From the NCBI RefSeq assembly GCF_903903185.1, contig NZ_CAIUXT010000061.1, positions 47,169-111,168 of the forward strand: DNA of 64,000 nucleotides, given 5' to 3'. Under the pieces are notes generated by a model. That model searched no databases, had not been told where the DNA came from, and saw only the letters and a program-made list of their open reading frames with translations. The stretch is from an uncultured Rhodoblastus sp. (GTDB lineage: Bacteria; Pseudomonadota; Alphaproteobacteria; Rhizobiales; Beijerinckiaceae). The first letter of the stretch is position 1. Each line of letters begins with the position of its first letter. The position numbers and the translations under genes are program-made. Below, in pieces: positions 35,689 to 44,356 of this stretch.

Positions 35689-36429
35689 TCACTTTCTTGT
35701 TTTTCCAAATTTTGCGGGTCCGGGGTTCGAAAAAACGCCGTCAAAATCCCCGCCGCGACCAGTGGACGCGTTCAGCAGCCCTTTGAACCGCCACACTTCG
35801 CTCTTCTTGATCTCGCAGTCCTCCAGCGCGCGGGTGACGGGGATGCGATATTCGGCCAGCGATTCCAGCTTTTCGCGCGCCAGATAGGCGCGTCCGGGGT
35901 CGCCGATCAGCACCAGCGCGCCGCGTCGCGCCAAGTGTTCGAGCCAATCCGTGACCGCCTCCGCCATGTCGCGCTCATAGGAAACGTCGCCGGCCAGCAC
36001 CACCTCCCAGCCCTCGTCGCAGCCGATCAGGTTTTCGAGGCGCGATTCCACCATGACGCCATTGGCCTGCGCGTTCACCGCCATGGCGGCGACGGCAAAA
36101 GCGTCGATGTCGCAGGCCTCCACCCGCAAGGCGCCGGCTTTGGCCGCCGCTATGGCGACGAGACCCGAACCGGAGGCGAAATCCAGCACGCTTTTGCCGA
36201 CGACCAGCGCGGGATGGTCGAGCAGATAGCGCGCCAGCGCCTGCCCTCCCGCCCAGGCAAAAGCCCAGAACGGCGGCGGCAGGCCGATTTCGCCGAGTTC
36301 GTCCTCGGTCTTCTGCCAAAGCTCCGTCGCCTCGTGCGCGAGATGCAGCGAAATTTCGGGCGCATGGGGAACCGGCAGCAGCCGCGTCTGGGCGCGAATG
36401 AAACCTGCCCGGTCCAGAATTTCCGTCAC
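35689..36429 (-). CDS. Class I SAM methyltransferase, ETF-beta lysine methyltransferase type
   Basis: A 246-residue Rossmann-fold methyltransferase: SAM motif I VLDFASGSGLVAIAAAKAGA, acidic loop VEACDID, and post-motif VVLAGDVSYERDMAE. The PPPFWAFAWAGGQALARYLLD segment is shared with the family that includes the electron-transfer-flavoprotein-beta lysine methyltransferase characterised in Agrobacterium. The start overlaps the fadD stop by four bases. Cytoplasmic. Pairing with an acyl-CoA ligase fits a link to fatty-acid oxidation through ETF; that is inference. Confidence 0.82.
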   Translation of the reverse strand: MTEILDRAGFIRAQTRLLPVPHAPEISLHLAHEATELWQKTEDELGEIGLPPPFWAFAWAGGQALARYLLDHPALVVGKSVLDFASGSGLVAIAAAKAGALRVEACDIDAFAVAAMAVNAQANGVMVESRLENLIGCDEGWEVVLAGDVSYERDMAEAVTDWLEHLARRGALVLIGDPGRAYLAREKLESLAEYRIPVTRALEDCEIKKSEVWRFKGLLNASTGRGGDFDGVFSNPGPAKFGKTRK

Positions 36430-38117
36430 GCGCCCAGCGTTTCCTTCAATTGCCGCCGCAAAACCTTGCCGACATTGGATTTCGGCAATTCGTCGCGGAA
36501 AATGATTTCGCGCGGCATTTTATAGCCGGTCAGCCTTTCGCGGCAAAAATGCCTCAAGTCCTCTTCGCTCAGCCCCGCCTCGCGCGGCACGACAAAGGCG
36601 ATGACCTCCTCGCCGGTCGCGGCAAACGGGCGGCCGACCACCGCCGCCTCGAGCACACCGGGATGTTCGACCAGAATTTCCTCGACCTCGTTGGGATAGA
36701 CGTTGAAGCCCGACACGATGATCATGTCCTTGAGGCGATCGACGATCTTGATCTGCCCGTCCGGCAGCATCACGCCGACGTCGCCGGTGCGGAAATAGCC
36801 GTCCTTGGTCATCGCCGCCTCGGTCGCCAACGGGCGATCCCAATAGCCGGCCATGACCTGCGGCCCGCGCGCGCAGATTTCGCCGCGCTCGCCGATCGCA
36901 ACCGGCTCCCCGGCGGCGTCGCGGATCGAGATTTCGGTGGAGGACACCGGATAGCCGACCGTGCCGGTGAATTCCTCGATATCGGGGCGATTGGCGCACA
37001 GAACCGGCGAGGTCTCGGACAGGCCGTAGCCTTCGACGATCGCCTTGCCGGTCAATTGCTTCCATTTGCGCGCGACCGCCGGCTGCAAGGCCATGCCGCC
37101 CGCCGCAAAAGTGGCGACGGAACGATAGTCGATGGTCTTCATGCCGGGATAATCGACCAAAGCGTTATAGAGCGTGTTGACCCCGCTGAAGTCGGTGAAA
37201 TGGCTTTTCTGCAAGGTCTTGACGAGATTATGGATGTCGCGCGGATTGGCGATCAGCAGGCACGACCCGCCCCGGCGAATCTGGAACCAGAAACAGGCGG
37301 TCATGGCGAAAATATGATAGAGCGGCAGGGCGGTAATCGACACGGAGGGCTGGTCCGGCTTCAGAAAAGGCGCAAACCAGCCGGCGTTCTGCTCGATATT
37401 GGCCGCGAGATTGCGATGCAGCAGAATGGCGCCCTTGGCCGAGCCGGTGGTGCCGCCGGTATATTGCAGCACCGCCATGTCGTCGCCGGTCACGGTCACG
37501 GGCTGCGGTTTCAGCCCCTTCGCCTCGCGCAAGAGCGCGGCGAAGGAAAGGACGCCGGGAAGATCGGCTTTGGGGACCGCTTTCTTGACCAGGCGCGAAA
37601 ACAGATTGACCATCACCCCTTTGCCGCCGAGCAGGTCGCCGGGCGCGACGAGAACGATGCGCTCCAGTTTCAGCCGCCCGACCACGGCGGCGACGGTGGC
37701 GCCGAAGTTTTCGAGCACGAACAAAAAGCGCGGCGTCGAATCGACGATCTGGAGTTCGAGCTCGCGCGACGTATAGAGCGGGTTGACGTTGACCACGACG
37801 CCGCCGGCCTGGAGAATGCCGAGCAGAATGGCCGGATAGGCCATGACATTGGGCGACATGATTGCGGCGCGGTCGCCTTTCGCGAAACCCTTGGCCTGCA
37901 GCCAGGCGGTGACGCGATCAGCCGCGTGGCCAAGCTGCGCATAGGTCAGGCGCACGCCAAAACTTTCCAGCGCGACGCGCGCGCCATAGGCGTCGCGGCT
38001 GCGCCGCCAGATCTCGACGAGGTTTTGACAGGAGTTTTGGTCGATCTCCGCCGGTACGCCGGGCGGATAATGCGCGAGCCACGGCCTCGCCGCCAGCAGC
38101 TGTTCCGAAACCTGCAT
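36426..38117 (-). CDS. fadD: Long-chain fatty acid--CoA ligase
   Basis: A 563-residue AMP-forming acyl-CoA synthetase: P-loop YTGGTTGSAKGAILLHRN, A5 motif VEGYGLSETSPV, adenylate motif YFRTGDVG and C-terminal catalytic Lys region (GYKMPREIIFRDELPKSNVGKVLRRQL in pieces). It activates fatty acids for beta-oxidation or lipid synthesis. Length and layout match FadD. It is transcribed with the methyltransferase gene (ATGA overlap). Confidence 0.94.
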   Translation of the reverse strand: MQVSEQLLAARPWLAHYPPGVPAEIDQNSCQNLVEIWRRSRDAYGARVALESFGVRLTYAQLGHAADRVTAWLQAKGFAKGDRAAIMSPNVMAYPAILLGILQAGGVVVNVNPLYTSRELELQIVDSTPRFLFVLENFGATVAAVVGRLKLERIVLVAPGDLLGGKGVMVNLFSRLVKKAVPKADLPGVLSFAALLREAKGLKPQPVTVTGDDMAVLQYTGGTTGSAKGAILLHRNLAANIEQNAGWFAPFLKPDQPSVSITALPLYHIFAMTACFWFQIRRGGSCLLIANPRDIHNLVKTLQKSHFTDFSGVNTLYNALVDYPGMKTIDYRSVATFAAGGMALQPAVARKWKQLTGKAIVEGYGLSETSPVLCANRPDIEEFTGTVGYPVSSTEISIRDAAGEPVAIGERGEICARGPQVMAGYWDRPLATEAAMTKDGYFRTGDVGVMLPDGQIKIVDRLKDMIIVSGFNVYPNEVEEILVEHPGVLEAAVVGRPFAATGEEVIAFVVPREAGLSEEDLRHFCRERLTGYKMPREIIFRDELPKSNVGKVLRRQLKETLGA

Positions 38118-38285
38118 TTTTTCCTCCCCTCGCGACCTCGAGGCCTGTTATTGGTTCATGTTTAAACTGGCGTGCCTGCCCGTTGCAAGCGCATTGCGCT
38201 TGACGCCGCCACCGTCGCACGCGAAGGCTTGGGCTGTTGCGGTCGCGATTGCGCGTCCCGGCTTTCCCTTGGTTGAGGACTCGCC

Positions 38286-38681
38286 ATGCTCTATTATACC
38301 TCCCTGGTCACTTTGGCCTCGCTGCTTTTCTATTTCTGGCTCACCATCGACGTGGGCAGGGCGCGCATCCAACTAAAGGTCGCCGCCCCGGCGACAACCG
38401 GCGATCCGCTTTTCGAGCGGCTCTACCGTATCCAGATGAACACGCTCGAATGGCTGCCGATCTATCTGCCCAGCCTGTGGCTGTTCGCCTTTTACGTTTC
38501 CGACTTCGGCGCCGCGCTTCTCGGCCTGTTGTGGATCGTCGGCCGCTTTCTTTACCGGCGCGGCTATCGGGAGGCCCCGGAAAAGCGCTCCCTGGGCTTT
38601 GGCGTCCAGGCGCTGGCCGTGGCCGTACTGCTTTTCGGCGCATTGATCGACATTTTGGCGCGCCTCGTTCTCGGCGACTGA
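38286..38681 (+). CDS. MAPEG-family integral membrane protein
   Basis: A 131-residue protein with four membrane segments (LVTLASLLFYFWLTIDVG; LPIYLPSLWLFAFYV; LLGLLWIVGRFLYRRGY; ALAVAVLLFGALIDILARLVLG in part) and the ERLYRIQMNTLEWLPIYLPSLW motif of the MAPEG superfamily (glutathione S-transferase/leukotriene synthase-like). The exact substrate is unknown. It ends ~100 bases before a terminator preceding ffh. Confidence 0.87.
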   Translation: MLYYTSLVTLASLLFYFWLTIDVGRARIQLKVAAPATTGDPLFERLYRIQMNTLEWLPIYLPSLWLFAFYVSDFGAALLGLLWIVGRFLYRRGYREAPEKRSLGFGVQALAVAVLLFGALIDILARLVLGD

Positions 38682-38783
38682 GTCGGCAAAATTTGACACC
38701 GGGCGGCGGGAGCGCTAGAAGCCGCTCGCTCGTCAGAGACTATTTTTTAAGACAAAGTCGACCCGCGCCCGAAGCGGGAGGCC

Positions 38784-38821
38784 AACGCCCGGCAGCGCGA
38801 TGCGCCCCCGGGCGTTCTTTG
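38784..38821 (+). terminator. Hairpin terminator between the MAPEG gene and ffh
   Basis: Stem AACGCCCGG (38784-38792) / CCGGGCGTT (38808-38816) followed by CTTTG. It ends the MAPEG transcript or acts as an ffh leader structure. Confidence 0.65.
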
Positions 38822-38873
38822 CATTGAAATCAAGGACCGCTTGTGGTCGTTGACACGGAAAAAAGGACAAAAA

Positions 38874-40439
38874 ATGTTTGAGGGCCTTTCCGAAAAGCTC
38901 TCCGGCATATTCGACAGCCTGACGCGTCGCGGCGCCCTCAGCGAGGAGGACGTCAACGCCGCCATGCGCGAAGTGCGCCGCGCCCTGCTCGAAGCCGACG
39001 TCGCTCTCGACGTCGTGCGCTCCTTCGTCGACAAGGCGCGCGCCCGCGCCGTCGGCGCCGAGGTGGTGAAATCGATTTCGCCGGGCCAGATGGTCGTCAA
39101 GATTGTCAATGACGTGCTGATCGAGACGCTCGGCTCCGACGCCGAGCCGATCGACCTCAACGCCGCGCCGCCGGTGGCGATCATGATGGTCGGCCTGCAA
39201 GGCGCGGGCAAGACCACGACTTGCGCCAAAATCGCCAAGCGCCTGACCGAGCGCTTCAAGAAGCGGGTGCTTATGGCCTCGCTCGACGTGAAGCGTCCGG
39301 CGGCGCAGGAACAGCTGGCGGTGCTCGGCCGGCAGGTCGGCGTGGACACCTTGCCGATTGTCGCGGGCCAAACTCCCGTGCAGATCGCGCGGCGCGCCGA
39401 AGAGGCCGCGCGTCTGCAAGGCTATGACGTGGTCTTGTTCGACACCGCCGGCCGCACCCATATCGACGAGCCGCTGATGGCGGAGATGGCCGAAATCAAG
39501 ACCGCCGCCCGGCCGCATGAAATCCTGCTCGTCGCCGACGCCCTGACAGGCCAGGACGCGGTCAATCTGGCCAAAAATTTCGACGACCGCGTCGGCATCA
39601 CCGGCATCGTCCTGACCCGCATCGATGGCGACGGACGCGGCGGCGCGGCCCTTTCGATGCGCGCGGTGACGGGAAAACCGATCAAACTGATCGGCACTGG
39701 CGAAAAAATGGACGCGCTGGACGATTTTCATCCGCAGCGCATCGCCAACCGCATTCTCGGCATGGGCGACATTGTCGCCCTGGTCGAAAAGGCCGCGGAA
39801 AACATCGACGCCGAAAAGGCCATGCGCATTGCCGACAAGATGCGCAAGGGCAAGTTCGACCTCCAGGACATGGCCGACCAGCTCTCGCAGGTCGAAACCA
39901 TGGGCGGGCTTGGCGGCATCATGGGCCTGCTGCCCGGCATGGCCAAAATCAAGGAGCAGATGGCCGCCGCCAAGATCGACAACAATATGATCAAGCGCCA
40001 GCGCGCCATCATCATGTCGATGACGCCGGCCGAGCGGCGCAATCCCGAACTTTTGAAGGCCTCGCGCAAGAAGCGCATCGCCGCCGGTTCGGGCGCCAAG
40101 GTCGAGGAGGTCAACCGCCTGCTCAAGCAGCATCGGACCACCGCCGACATGATGAAGTCGATGAACGGCGCCAAACGCGGCCCGATGGCGCAGATGGCGC
40201 AGGCCTTTGGGCTTGGCGGCGGCATGCCGCAGCCCTCGCAGGAGGAAATCGCCGAATTGCAGAAAAAATTCGGCGGCGGAGCCGGCATGGGCGCCGGGAT
40301 TCCACCAAACCTGCCGCCGGGCGCCTTTCCGTCCAAGTCCGGCCTTCCCGGGCTCGGCGCCGGCAAACCGGGCGGAATCTCAGGCCTTCCCGGTCTGGGC
40401 GGCCTGTCGAGCCTCAATCCATTCGGCAAGAAGAAATGA
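38874..40439 (+). CDS. ffh: Signal recognition particle protein Ffh
   Basis: A 521-residue SRP54: N domain, GTPase domain with G1 GLQGAGKTTTCAKIAK, G3 DTAGRTHID and G4 TRIDGDGRGG, then a Met-rich M domain with the RNA-binding segment ... RRNPELLKASRKKRIAAGSG. It binds signal sequences on ribosomes and delivers inner-membrane proteins to FtsY. ATG 38874 gives the family start (MFEGLSEKL). The Gly/Pro-rich tail (GAGMGAGIPPNLPPGAFP) is a lineage extension. It opens the ffh-rpsP-rimM-trmD cluster. Confidence 0.97.
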   Translation: MFEGLSEKLSGIFDSLTRRGALSEEDVNAAMREVRRALLEADVALDVVRSFVDKARARAVGAEVVKSISPGQMVVKIVNDVLIETLGSDAEPIDLNAAPPVAIMMVGLQGAGKTTTCAKIAKRLTERFKKRVLMASLDVKRPAAQEQLAVLGRQVGVDTLPIVAGQTPVQIARRAEEAARLQGYDVVLFDTAGRTHIDEPLMAEMAEIKTAARPHEILLVADALTGQDAVNLAKNFDDRVGITGIVLTRIDGDGRGGAALSMRAVTGKPIKLIGTGEKMDALDDFHPQRIANRILGMGDIVALVEKAAENIDAEKAMRIADKMRKGKFDLQDMADQLSQVETMGGLGGIMGLLPGMAKIKEQMAAAKIDNNMIKRQRAIIMSMTPAERRNPELLKASRKKRIAAGSGAKVEEVNRLLKQHRTTADMMKSMNGAKRGPMAQMAQAFGLGGGMPQPSQEEIAELQKKFGGGAGMGAGIPPNLPPGAFPSKSGLPGLGAGKPGGISGLPGLGGLSSLNPFGKKK

Positions 40440-40569
40440 GCTTTTCGCTCCGTCGTGCGTGCGGCGGAGATTGGGACTGCCGGGTGAGGGGCCGGCTGTT
40501 TGAGCGTCAAGACATCGCCCGCCCCTCGGCTACAAACGCCCGTAAGGGACTGAAAAAAGGAAATAATCC

Positions 40570-40932
40570 ATGTCGCTAAAGATTCGCCTGTCGCGCGGTG
40601 GCGCGAAAAAGCGTCCGTTCTACCGCATTGTCGTCGCCGACGCCCGTTCGCCGCGCGATGGCCGCTTCATTGAAAAGCTCGGGACCTTCGATCCGCTCGC
40701 GGCCAAGGATTCGGAAACCCGCCTCGTGCTCGACGTCGAAAAGGCCAAGGAATGGCTGACGAAGGGCGCGCAGCCCACCGACCGCGTCACCCGCCTGCTC
40801 GACGGCGTCGGCGCCATCAAGCGCGAACCGCGCAACAATCCGGAAAAGGCGCTGCCGAAGAAGAAGGCGCAGGAGCGCACCGCCGCCGCCGCCGCCGCCG
40901 CGGAAAAGGCCGCCGCCGCCGCAGCCGAATAA
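40570..40932 (+). CDS. rpsP: 30S ribosomal protein S16
   Basis: A 120-residue S16: [31 protein letters not shown] is the conserved N-terminus, in its expected position. Binds 16S rRNA in the small subunit body. The C-terminus is extended by about 35 residues, Ala/Lys-rich, as in other alphaproteobacteria. A strong terminator follows before rimM. Confidence 0.97.
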   Translation: MSLKIRLSRGGAKKRPFYRIVVADARSPRDGRFIEKLGTFDPLAAKDSETRLVLDVEKAKEWLTKGAQPTDRVTRLLDGVGAIKREPRNNPEKALPKKKAQERTAAAAAAAEKAAAAAAE

Positions 40933-40953
40933 TTTTGCGCCGCTTTGTCGAGG

Positions 40954-40986
40954 CGCCGCCGCTTCTGTCGATGCGGCGGCGTTTTT
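40954..40986 (+). terminator. Terminator or attenuator between rpsP and rimM
   Basis: Stem CGCCGCCGC (40954-40962) / GCGGCGGCG (40973-40981), 10-base loop, then TTTTT (40982-40986). A complete intrinsic terminator within the S16-rimM-trmD cluster, so rimM is either read through or has its own promoter. Confidence 0.82.
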
Positions 40987-41017
40987 CATTCAAGCCGTCG
41001 ATTTTCTGGAGCTGAGG

Positions 41018-41557
41018 ATGGACGACGAGGTTCTGGTCGGGGTTTTTGGCGCGCCCCATGGCGTGCGCGGCGAAATACGGCTCAAATCCTATATGGCCGA
41101 GCCGGCCAGCATCGCCGCCTACGGCGCCTTGCACGATGGCTCGGGCCGGGAATTCTCGTTGACCGCCTGCCGCCCGCTCAAGGACGATCTGCTGGTGGCG
41201 CGGGTCAAGGGCGTCACCGGGCGCGACGCCGCGCAAAAGCTCACCCACGTGAAATTATTCATCGCGCGTGAAAAACTGCCGCCGCCTGATGAGGACGAGT
41301 TTTACTGCCGCGACCTGATCGGCCTGCGCGCCGAAACCGGCGACGGCGTTTGGCTCGGAACCATCGTCGCCGTGCCCAATTACGGCGCCGGCGACATTTT
41401 GGAAGTCGCGCCGTCCGCCGGCGAGACCCTTCTGTTTCCCTTCACCCGCGTCGTCGTGCCGCAAATCGACCTCGCGGGCGGCAAGGTGATTGTCGCGCCG
41501 CCGCTGGAAATCGACGCCGAACCCGGCCCGGTCGGGCCACATAAGCCGGACCGCTGA
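41018..41557 (+). CDS. rimM: Ribosome maturation factor RimM
   Basis: A 179-residue protein: an N-terminal RimM domain (LVGVFGAPHGVRGEIRLKSY) and a PRC-barrel (FYCRDLIGLRAETGDGVWLGTIV). It assists 30S head assembly near S19. It lies three bases before trmD. Confidence 0.96.
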   Translation: MDDEVLVGVFGAPHGVRGEIRLKSYMAEPASIAAYGALHDGSGREFSLTACRPLKDDLLVARVKGVTGRDAAQKLTHVKLFIAREKLPPPDEDEFYCRDLIGLRAETGDGVWLGTIVAVPNYGAGDILEVAPSAGETLLFPFTRVVVPQIDLAGGKVIVAPPLEIDAEPGPVGPHKPDR

Positions 41558-41560
41558 CCC

Positions 41561-42253
41561 ATGTGGACGGCGTTCGTCTTAACCCTTTACCCGGAAATGT
41601 TTCCCGGCCCGCTAGGCGCCTCGATCGCCGGAACGGCGCTGGCCAACGGGCTTTGGGCGCTGGAGACGCGCGACATCCGCGATCACGGCCTGGGGCGCCA
41701 CCGCGCCGTGGACGACACCCCCGCTGGCGGCGGCCCCGGCATGGTGTTGCGCGCCGACGTTCTGGCGGCGAGCCTCGACGCCGGCAATTCTCCCGACGAC
41801 CCCCGCCCGCGCCTGCTGCTGTCGCCGCGCGGCGAAACCCTGACCCAGAAAATGGCGCGCGATTTTGCCGCCGGTCCAGGGCTGATCCTCGTCTGCGGCC
41901 GGTTCGAAGGGGTGGACGAACGCGCAATCGAGGCGCGGGGTTTGCGCGAGATTTCGATCGGCGATTACATCCTGTCCGGCGGCGAGATCGCCGCATTGAC
42001 CCTGCTCGACGCCTGCGTGCGGCTGCTGCCGGGCGTGATGGGCAAGCCAAATTCCGGCGACGACGAAAGTTTTGAACGCGGCCTGCTCGAATATCCGCAT
42101 TACACCCGCCCGCGCGACTGGGAGGGACGGACGATCCCCGAAGCCCTGCTGTCGGGCGATCACGCGCGCATCGCGCGCTGGCGGCGCGAACAGGCGGAAA
42201 CCCTGACCAAGGCCCGCCGCCCGGATTTGTGGAAGGCGCACGAGGAAAAATGA
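41561..42253 (+). CDS. trmD: tRNA (guanine37-N1)-methyltransferase TrmD
   Basis: A 230-residue SPOUT methyltransferase: [13 protein letters not shown] start, [17 protein letters not shown], the trefoil knot with [16 protein letters not shown] and [15 protein letters not shown], then [19 protein letters not shown]. It methylates G37 of tRNAs reading CNN codons to prevent frameshifts. Complete. Confidence 0.97.
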   Translation: MWTAFVLTLYPEMFPGPLGASIAGTALANGLWALETRDIRDHGLGRHRAVDDTPAGGGPGMVLRADVLAASLDAGNSPDDPRPRLLLSPRGETLTQKMARDFAAGPGLILVCGRFEGVDERAIEARGLREISIGDYILSGGEIAALTLLDACVRLLPGVMGKPNSGDDESFERGLLEYPHYTRPRDWEGRTIPEALLSGDHARIARWRREQAETLTKARRPDLWKAHEEK

Positions 42254-42339
42254 CGCCCCCCGATCCTCGAAAGTCGGAAAAACAGTAAAGTTAGAAGTGC
42301 GGGAGGCCGCATTTGGGGCGAAAATTGGCGCCCAAACTC

Positions 42340-42650
42340 TCGTTCTTGCTTTGTTTCACGTGAAACACCCGGCCGGCGAGGGCGCCGAATATGCCATTAG
42401 TGTGTTGTTTATACAATGTTTTTTCAAGAAGATCGGGCCGCCGGCGCCAGGGCGGGCAGAGGATTGCAACCTTTGGTTGCTGACTGCAAGAGGTGAAAAT
42501 ACCAAGCCGTTTTTGGCCGTTTTTTTACCGAAAACAGCGTGATTTCGATGCGAATCGCACGGTTTTTTGCAGGTTTTGCAGGTTTTTCGCCTTATTGCGC
42601 AACCCTGGCGCGCAGAGTTTCGGGAATTGCGAATTCCGGTTCGGCGACCA
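42340..42650 (-). repeat. parS-bearing intergenic element, copy B (inverted)
   Basis: Non-coding region between trmD and tRNA-Thr. Read on the minus strand it repeats copy A (35343-35640): ACTCTGCGCG-CAGGGTTGC (plus strand 42599-42618), GCGAAAAACCTGC, GTATTTTCACCTCTTGC (42487-42504), AACAACAC, ending in parS at 42352-42367. Confidence 0.75.
42352..42367. promoter_or_regulatory. parS site (ParB-binding centromere)
   Basis: Second perfect TGTTTCACGTGAAACA, 6.7 kb from the first and about 100 bases after trmD. Confidence 0.92.
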
Positions 42651-42732
42651 AAACCCGCGCCGGCGGCGCGCCTTGCCAAAGGCCCGCAATCTGGCTATGA
42701 GGACGGCGTCCGCGCTTAACCACATGGACGAA

Positions 42733-42808
42733 GCCGCTTTAGCTCAGCTGGTAGAGCACCTCATTCGTAATGAGGGGGTCGGGGGTTCGAATCCCTCAAG
42801 CGGCACCA
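42733..42808 (+). tRNA. tRNA-Thr (anticodon CGT)
   Basis: 76-nt cloverleaf with encoded CCA. Acceptor GCCGCTT pairs with AAGCGGC; D-loop AGCTCAGCTGGTAGAGC; anticodon stem CTCAT/ATGAG around TTCGTAA (anticodon CGT, codon ACG); T-arm GGGGGTTCGAATCCCTC. Phage-type genes begin immediately after its 3' end, so it is the likely integration site. Confidence 0.97.
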
Positions 42809-43288
42809 GCACTTAGCTCGATTTCCACACCTTCCAGAAGCAGTCCGGTAAGCAATCGGTAAGCGGGCGGGGGAAATCTGCGGAAATTTTGGGCTATCGG
42901 CGCGTCCGAAAACCTCCCCACGCGACGTCGCTGATTCGAGCTGGCTTGCCGGATAAGCGTCGTTGGCTCCGCAAGACGCGCCGGGAAATTCCATGATTTG
43001 ATCATGGGTCGGGCTTTTGGCGGAGTGTCGGCCGTCAGCTGCGCAACCGGGGGGAGATAATCGTCTCCCATCATCCGGCCGCCGCGTTCAAATACCGTCA
43101 TTTGCGCCAAACTACGATGAAACACGGCTTAAATCTCCGGCGCCATCGTCGTCCAGAGGCGATAGGGAGGGAGATATCAGCCCCTTGGGCCGGAGGCGTG
43201 GGGACTCCCCCCCGATCCGGCTCGTCCGACAATGGACAGCGCCGACTGATGGGTTAAGCTCGGGTTGATCAACCGATAAGGTACGGCC
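42809..43288. other. Left end of the integrated element, no clear gene
   Basis: Apart from the CGGTAAGC pair at 42846-42864 I see only weak overlapping frames on both strands, with no good start or homology. The minus-strand frame ending in CRLRDSNPRPPHYE is an artefact of reading the tRNA. Confidence 0.5.
42846..42864 (+). repeat. CGGTAAGC direct-repeat pair (left)
   Basis: CGGTAAGC at 42846-42853 and 42857-42864, starts 11 bp apart, 38 bases from the tRNA end. An identical pair with the same spacing lies beside the integrase gene at 62593-62611. Candidate integrase arm-type sites. Confidence 0.5.
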
Positions 43289-43390
43289 ATGGGCATCACG
43301 TCCCGCGCCTATATCGTAACCGAGAGCGGCAGCATCAAGCGGATGCCGAGGGATGTGCTTGAGGGGCTGCTAACCGGCGCTTACGCCTGA
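43289..43390 (+). CDS. Possible very small phage-type protein (33 aa)
   Basis: MGITSRAYIVTESGSIKRMP then RDVLEGLLTGAYA, with AAGG upstream. Such short I-V-T-E-x-G proteins occur in phage regions, but a frame this size could arise by chance. Confidence 0.35.
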   Translation: MGITSRAYIVTESGSIKRMPRDVLEGLLTGAYA

Positions 43391-43435
43391 TGCTGACCCC
43401 GATCGGCGTCACGGCCGCGCGCAGGCCCAACCTTT

Positions 43436-44095
43436 CTAAGTTTGTTCCGGCTCGTCCAGACTGGCGATCTGGATCTGTAAAAGCTCGAACAGATAGGCTT
43501 TCATCGCAGACAGATCAGCTTTGCCGCTAGCGGCAAAGGTGTCGTCTCCTTGTTTCAAACAGGCTCCGAGGCGCTCACGCGTCGCCATGATTTGGTCAAT
43601 TACCGTCGGCGCGCCCGGCAAAACGACGGCCAATTTGGCGCAAAGGCAGGTATACGCGAAGGCCCTTGCTGTACGGCCATTGCCGTTCTTGAACGGGTGA
43701 ACCCAGTTAATCCGCCACAAGGCATACGCGGCAGCATCAAGCGCGTCGCCAATCGTCCAAATTTCACTGAGCTCCCGAAACAACGTTTCAACATGACCCT
43801 CCACCTCTGCCCAAGGCGGAGGCTGATGGACAATGACGCCTGTAGCTCGATTACCGACACAGACCTCTTCACGGCGATAAATGCCCGGGCTCGCCAAAAG
43901 GAGGATGGTCCCTGCCCGGTGGAATTCGCGCAAAACTGATGGGTCCGGCGGTGAAGCGGGGCGGCCGAGGCGAATATGTTCTAGGTAAAAAATTATAACA
44001 GCTTCAAGCAGATTTACCACGTTCGTGGCGTTTAAGTGCTCAATTTTGTGCGCGGCCTCGCCGTTGATCAAATCCCAATTATCGTCAAACATCAT
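43436..44095 (-). CDS. Fic-domain protein (AMP transferase type)
   Basis: A 219-residue protein with the complete active motif HPFKNGNGRTAR (residues 133-144), so the catalytic His133 and the phosphate-binding GNGR are intact. Fic enzymes modify target proteins, usually with AMP. No inhibitory (S/T)xxxE(G/N) helix is evident within the protein. A 69-residue protein is encoded just upstream on the same strand, but an intrinsic terminator lies between them. GC is lower than in the core genome, consistent with transfer. Confidence 0.9.
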   Translation of the reverse strand: MMFDDNWDLINGEAAHKIEHLNATNVVNLLEAVIIFYLEHIRLGRPASPPDPSVLREFHRAGTILLLASPGIYRREEVCVGNRATGVIVHQPPPWAEVEGHVETLFRELSEIWTIGDALDAAAYALWRINWVHPFKNGNGRTARAFAYTCLCAKLAVVLPGAPTVIDQIMATRERLGACLKQGDDTFAASGKADLSAMKAYLFELLQIQIASLDEPEQT

Positions 44096-44102
44096 TACTC
44101 AC

Positions 44103-44128
44103 AAAAAAAAGCCCAGCTAATGCTGGGC
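44103..44128 (-). terminator. Rho-independent terminator upstream of fic
   Basis: On the minus strand: stem GCCCAGC / GCTGGGC (plus-strand 44111-44117 and 44122-44128), 4-base loop, then eight T. It separates the 69-residue gene from fic. Confidence 0.85.
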
Positions 44129-44146
44129 ATCATGAATTTAATTATG

Positions 44147-44356
44147 TCAACGTACGGTAGCCTTTTTGTCCGCGCTCTGGGTGGGTTCATGACCCTCGAT
44201 TTCATCCAAAAAGCTCGACACTTCCTCACGCGTGACATTTGAACCATTAGCGCGGAGGCCCATAACGAGGCTTACGCGCTGCGCTCGTCTCTGAGAGGGC
44301 GTCACAACGTGCCGCCGCGCCTTCTCGGCAATTTGGTCCAGCGTCATTGTTGGCAT
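44147..44356 (-). CDS. Small protein upstream of fic, candidate antitoxin
   Basis: A 69-residue helical protein (MTLDQIAEKARRHVVTPSQR, then LRANGSNVTREEVSSFLDEI). Size, position and the RR...G...T.E layout recall VbhA/FicA-type antitoxins that plug the Fic active site, but the defining (S/T)xxxE(G/N) motif is not clear. The terminator at 44103-44128 argues against simple co-expression with fic. Confidence 0.55.
   Translation of the reverse strand: MPTMTLDQIAEKARRHVVTPSQRRAQRVSLVMGLRANGSNVTREEVSSFLDEIEGHEPTQSADKKATVR

Noticed and set aside
36450..38165. 571-codon plus-strand frame opposite fadD
   Set aside because: Shadow of a certain acyl-CoA ligase gene.
42761..42994. Minus-strand frame ending CRLRDSNPRPPHYE
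   Set aside because: A well-known artefact from translating the antisense of a tRNA 3' half.
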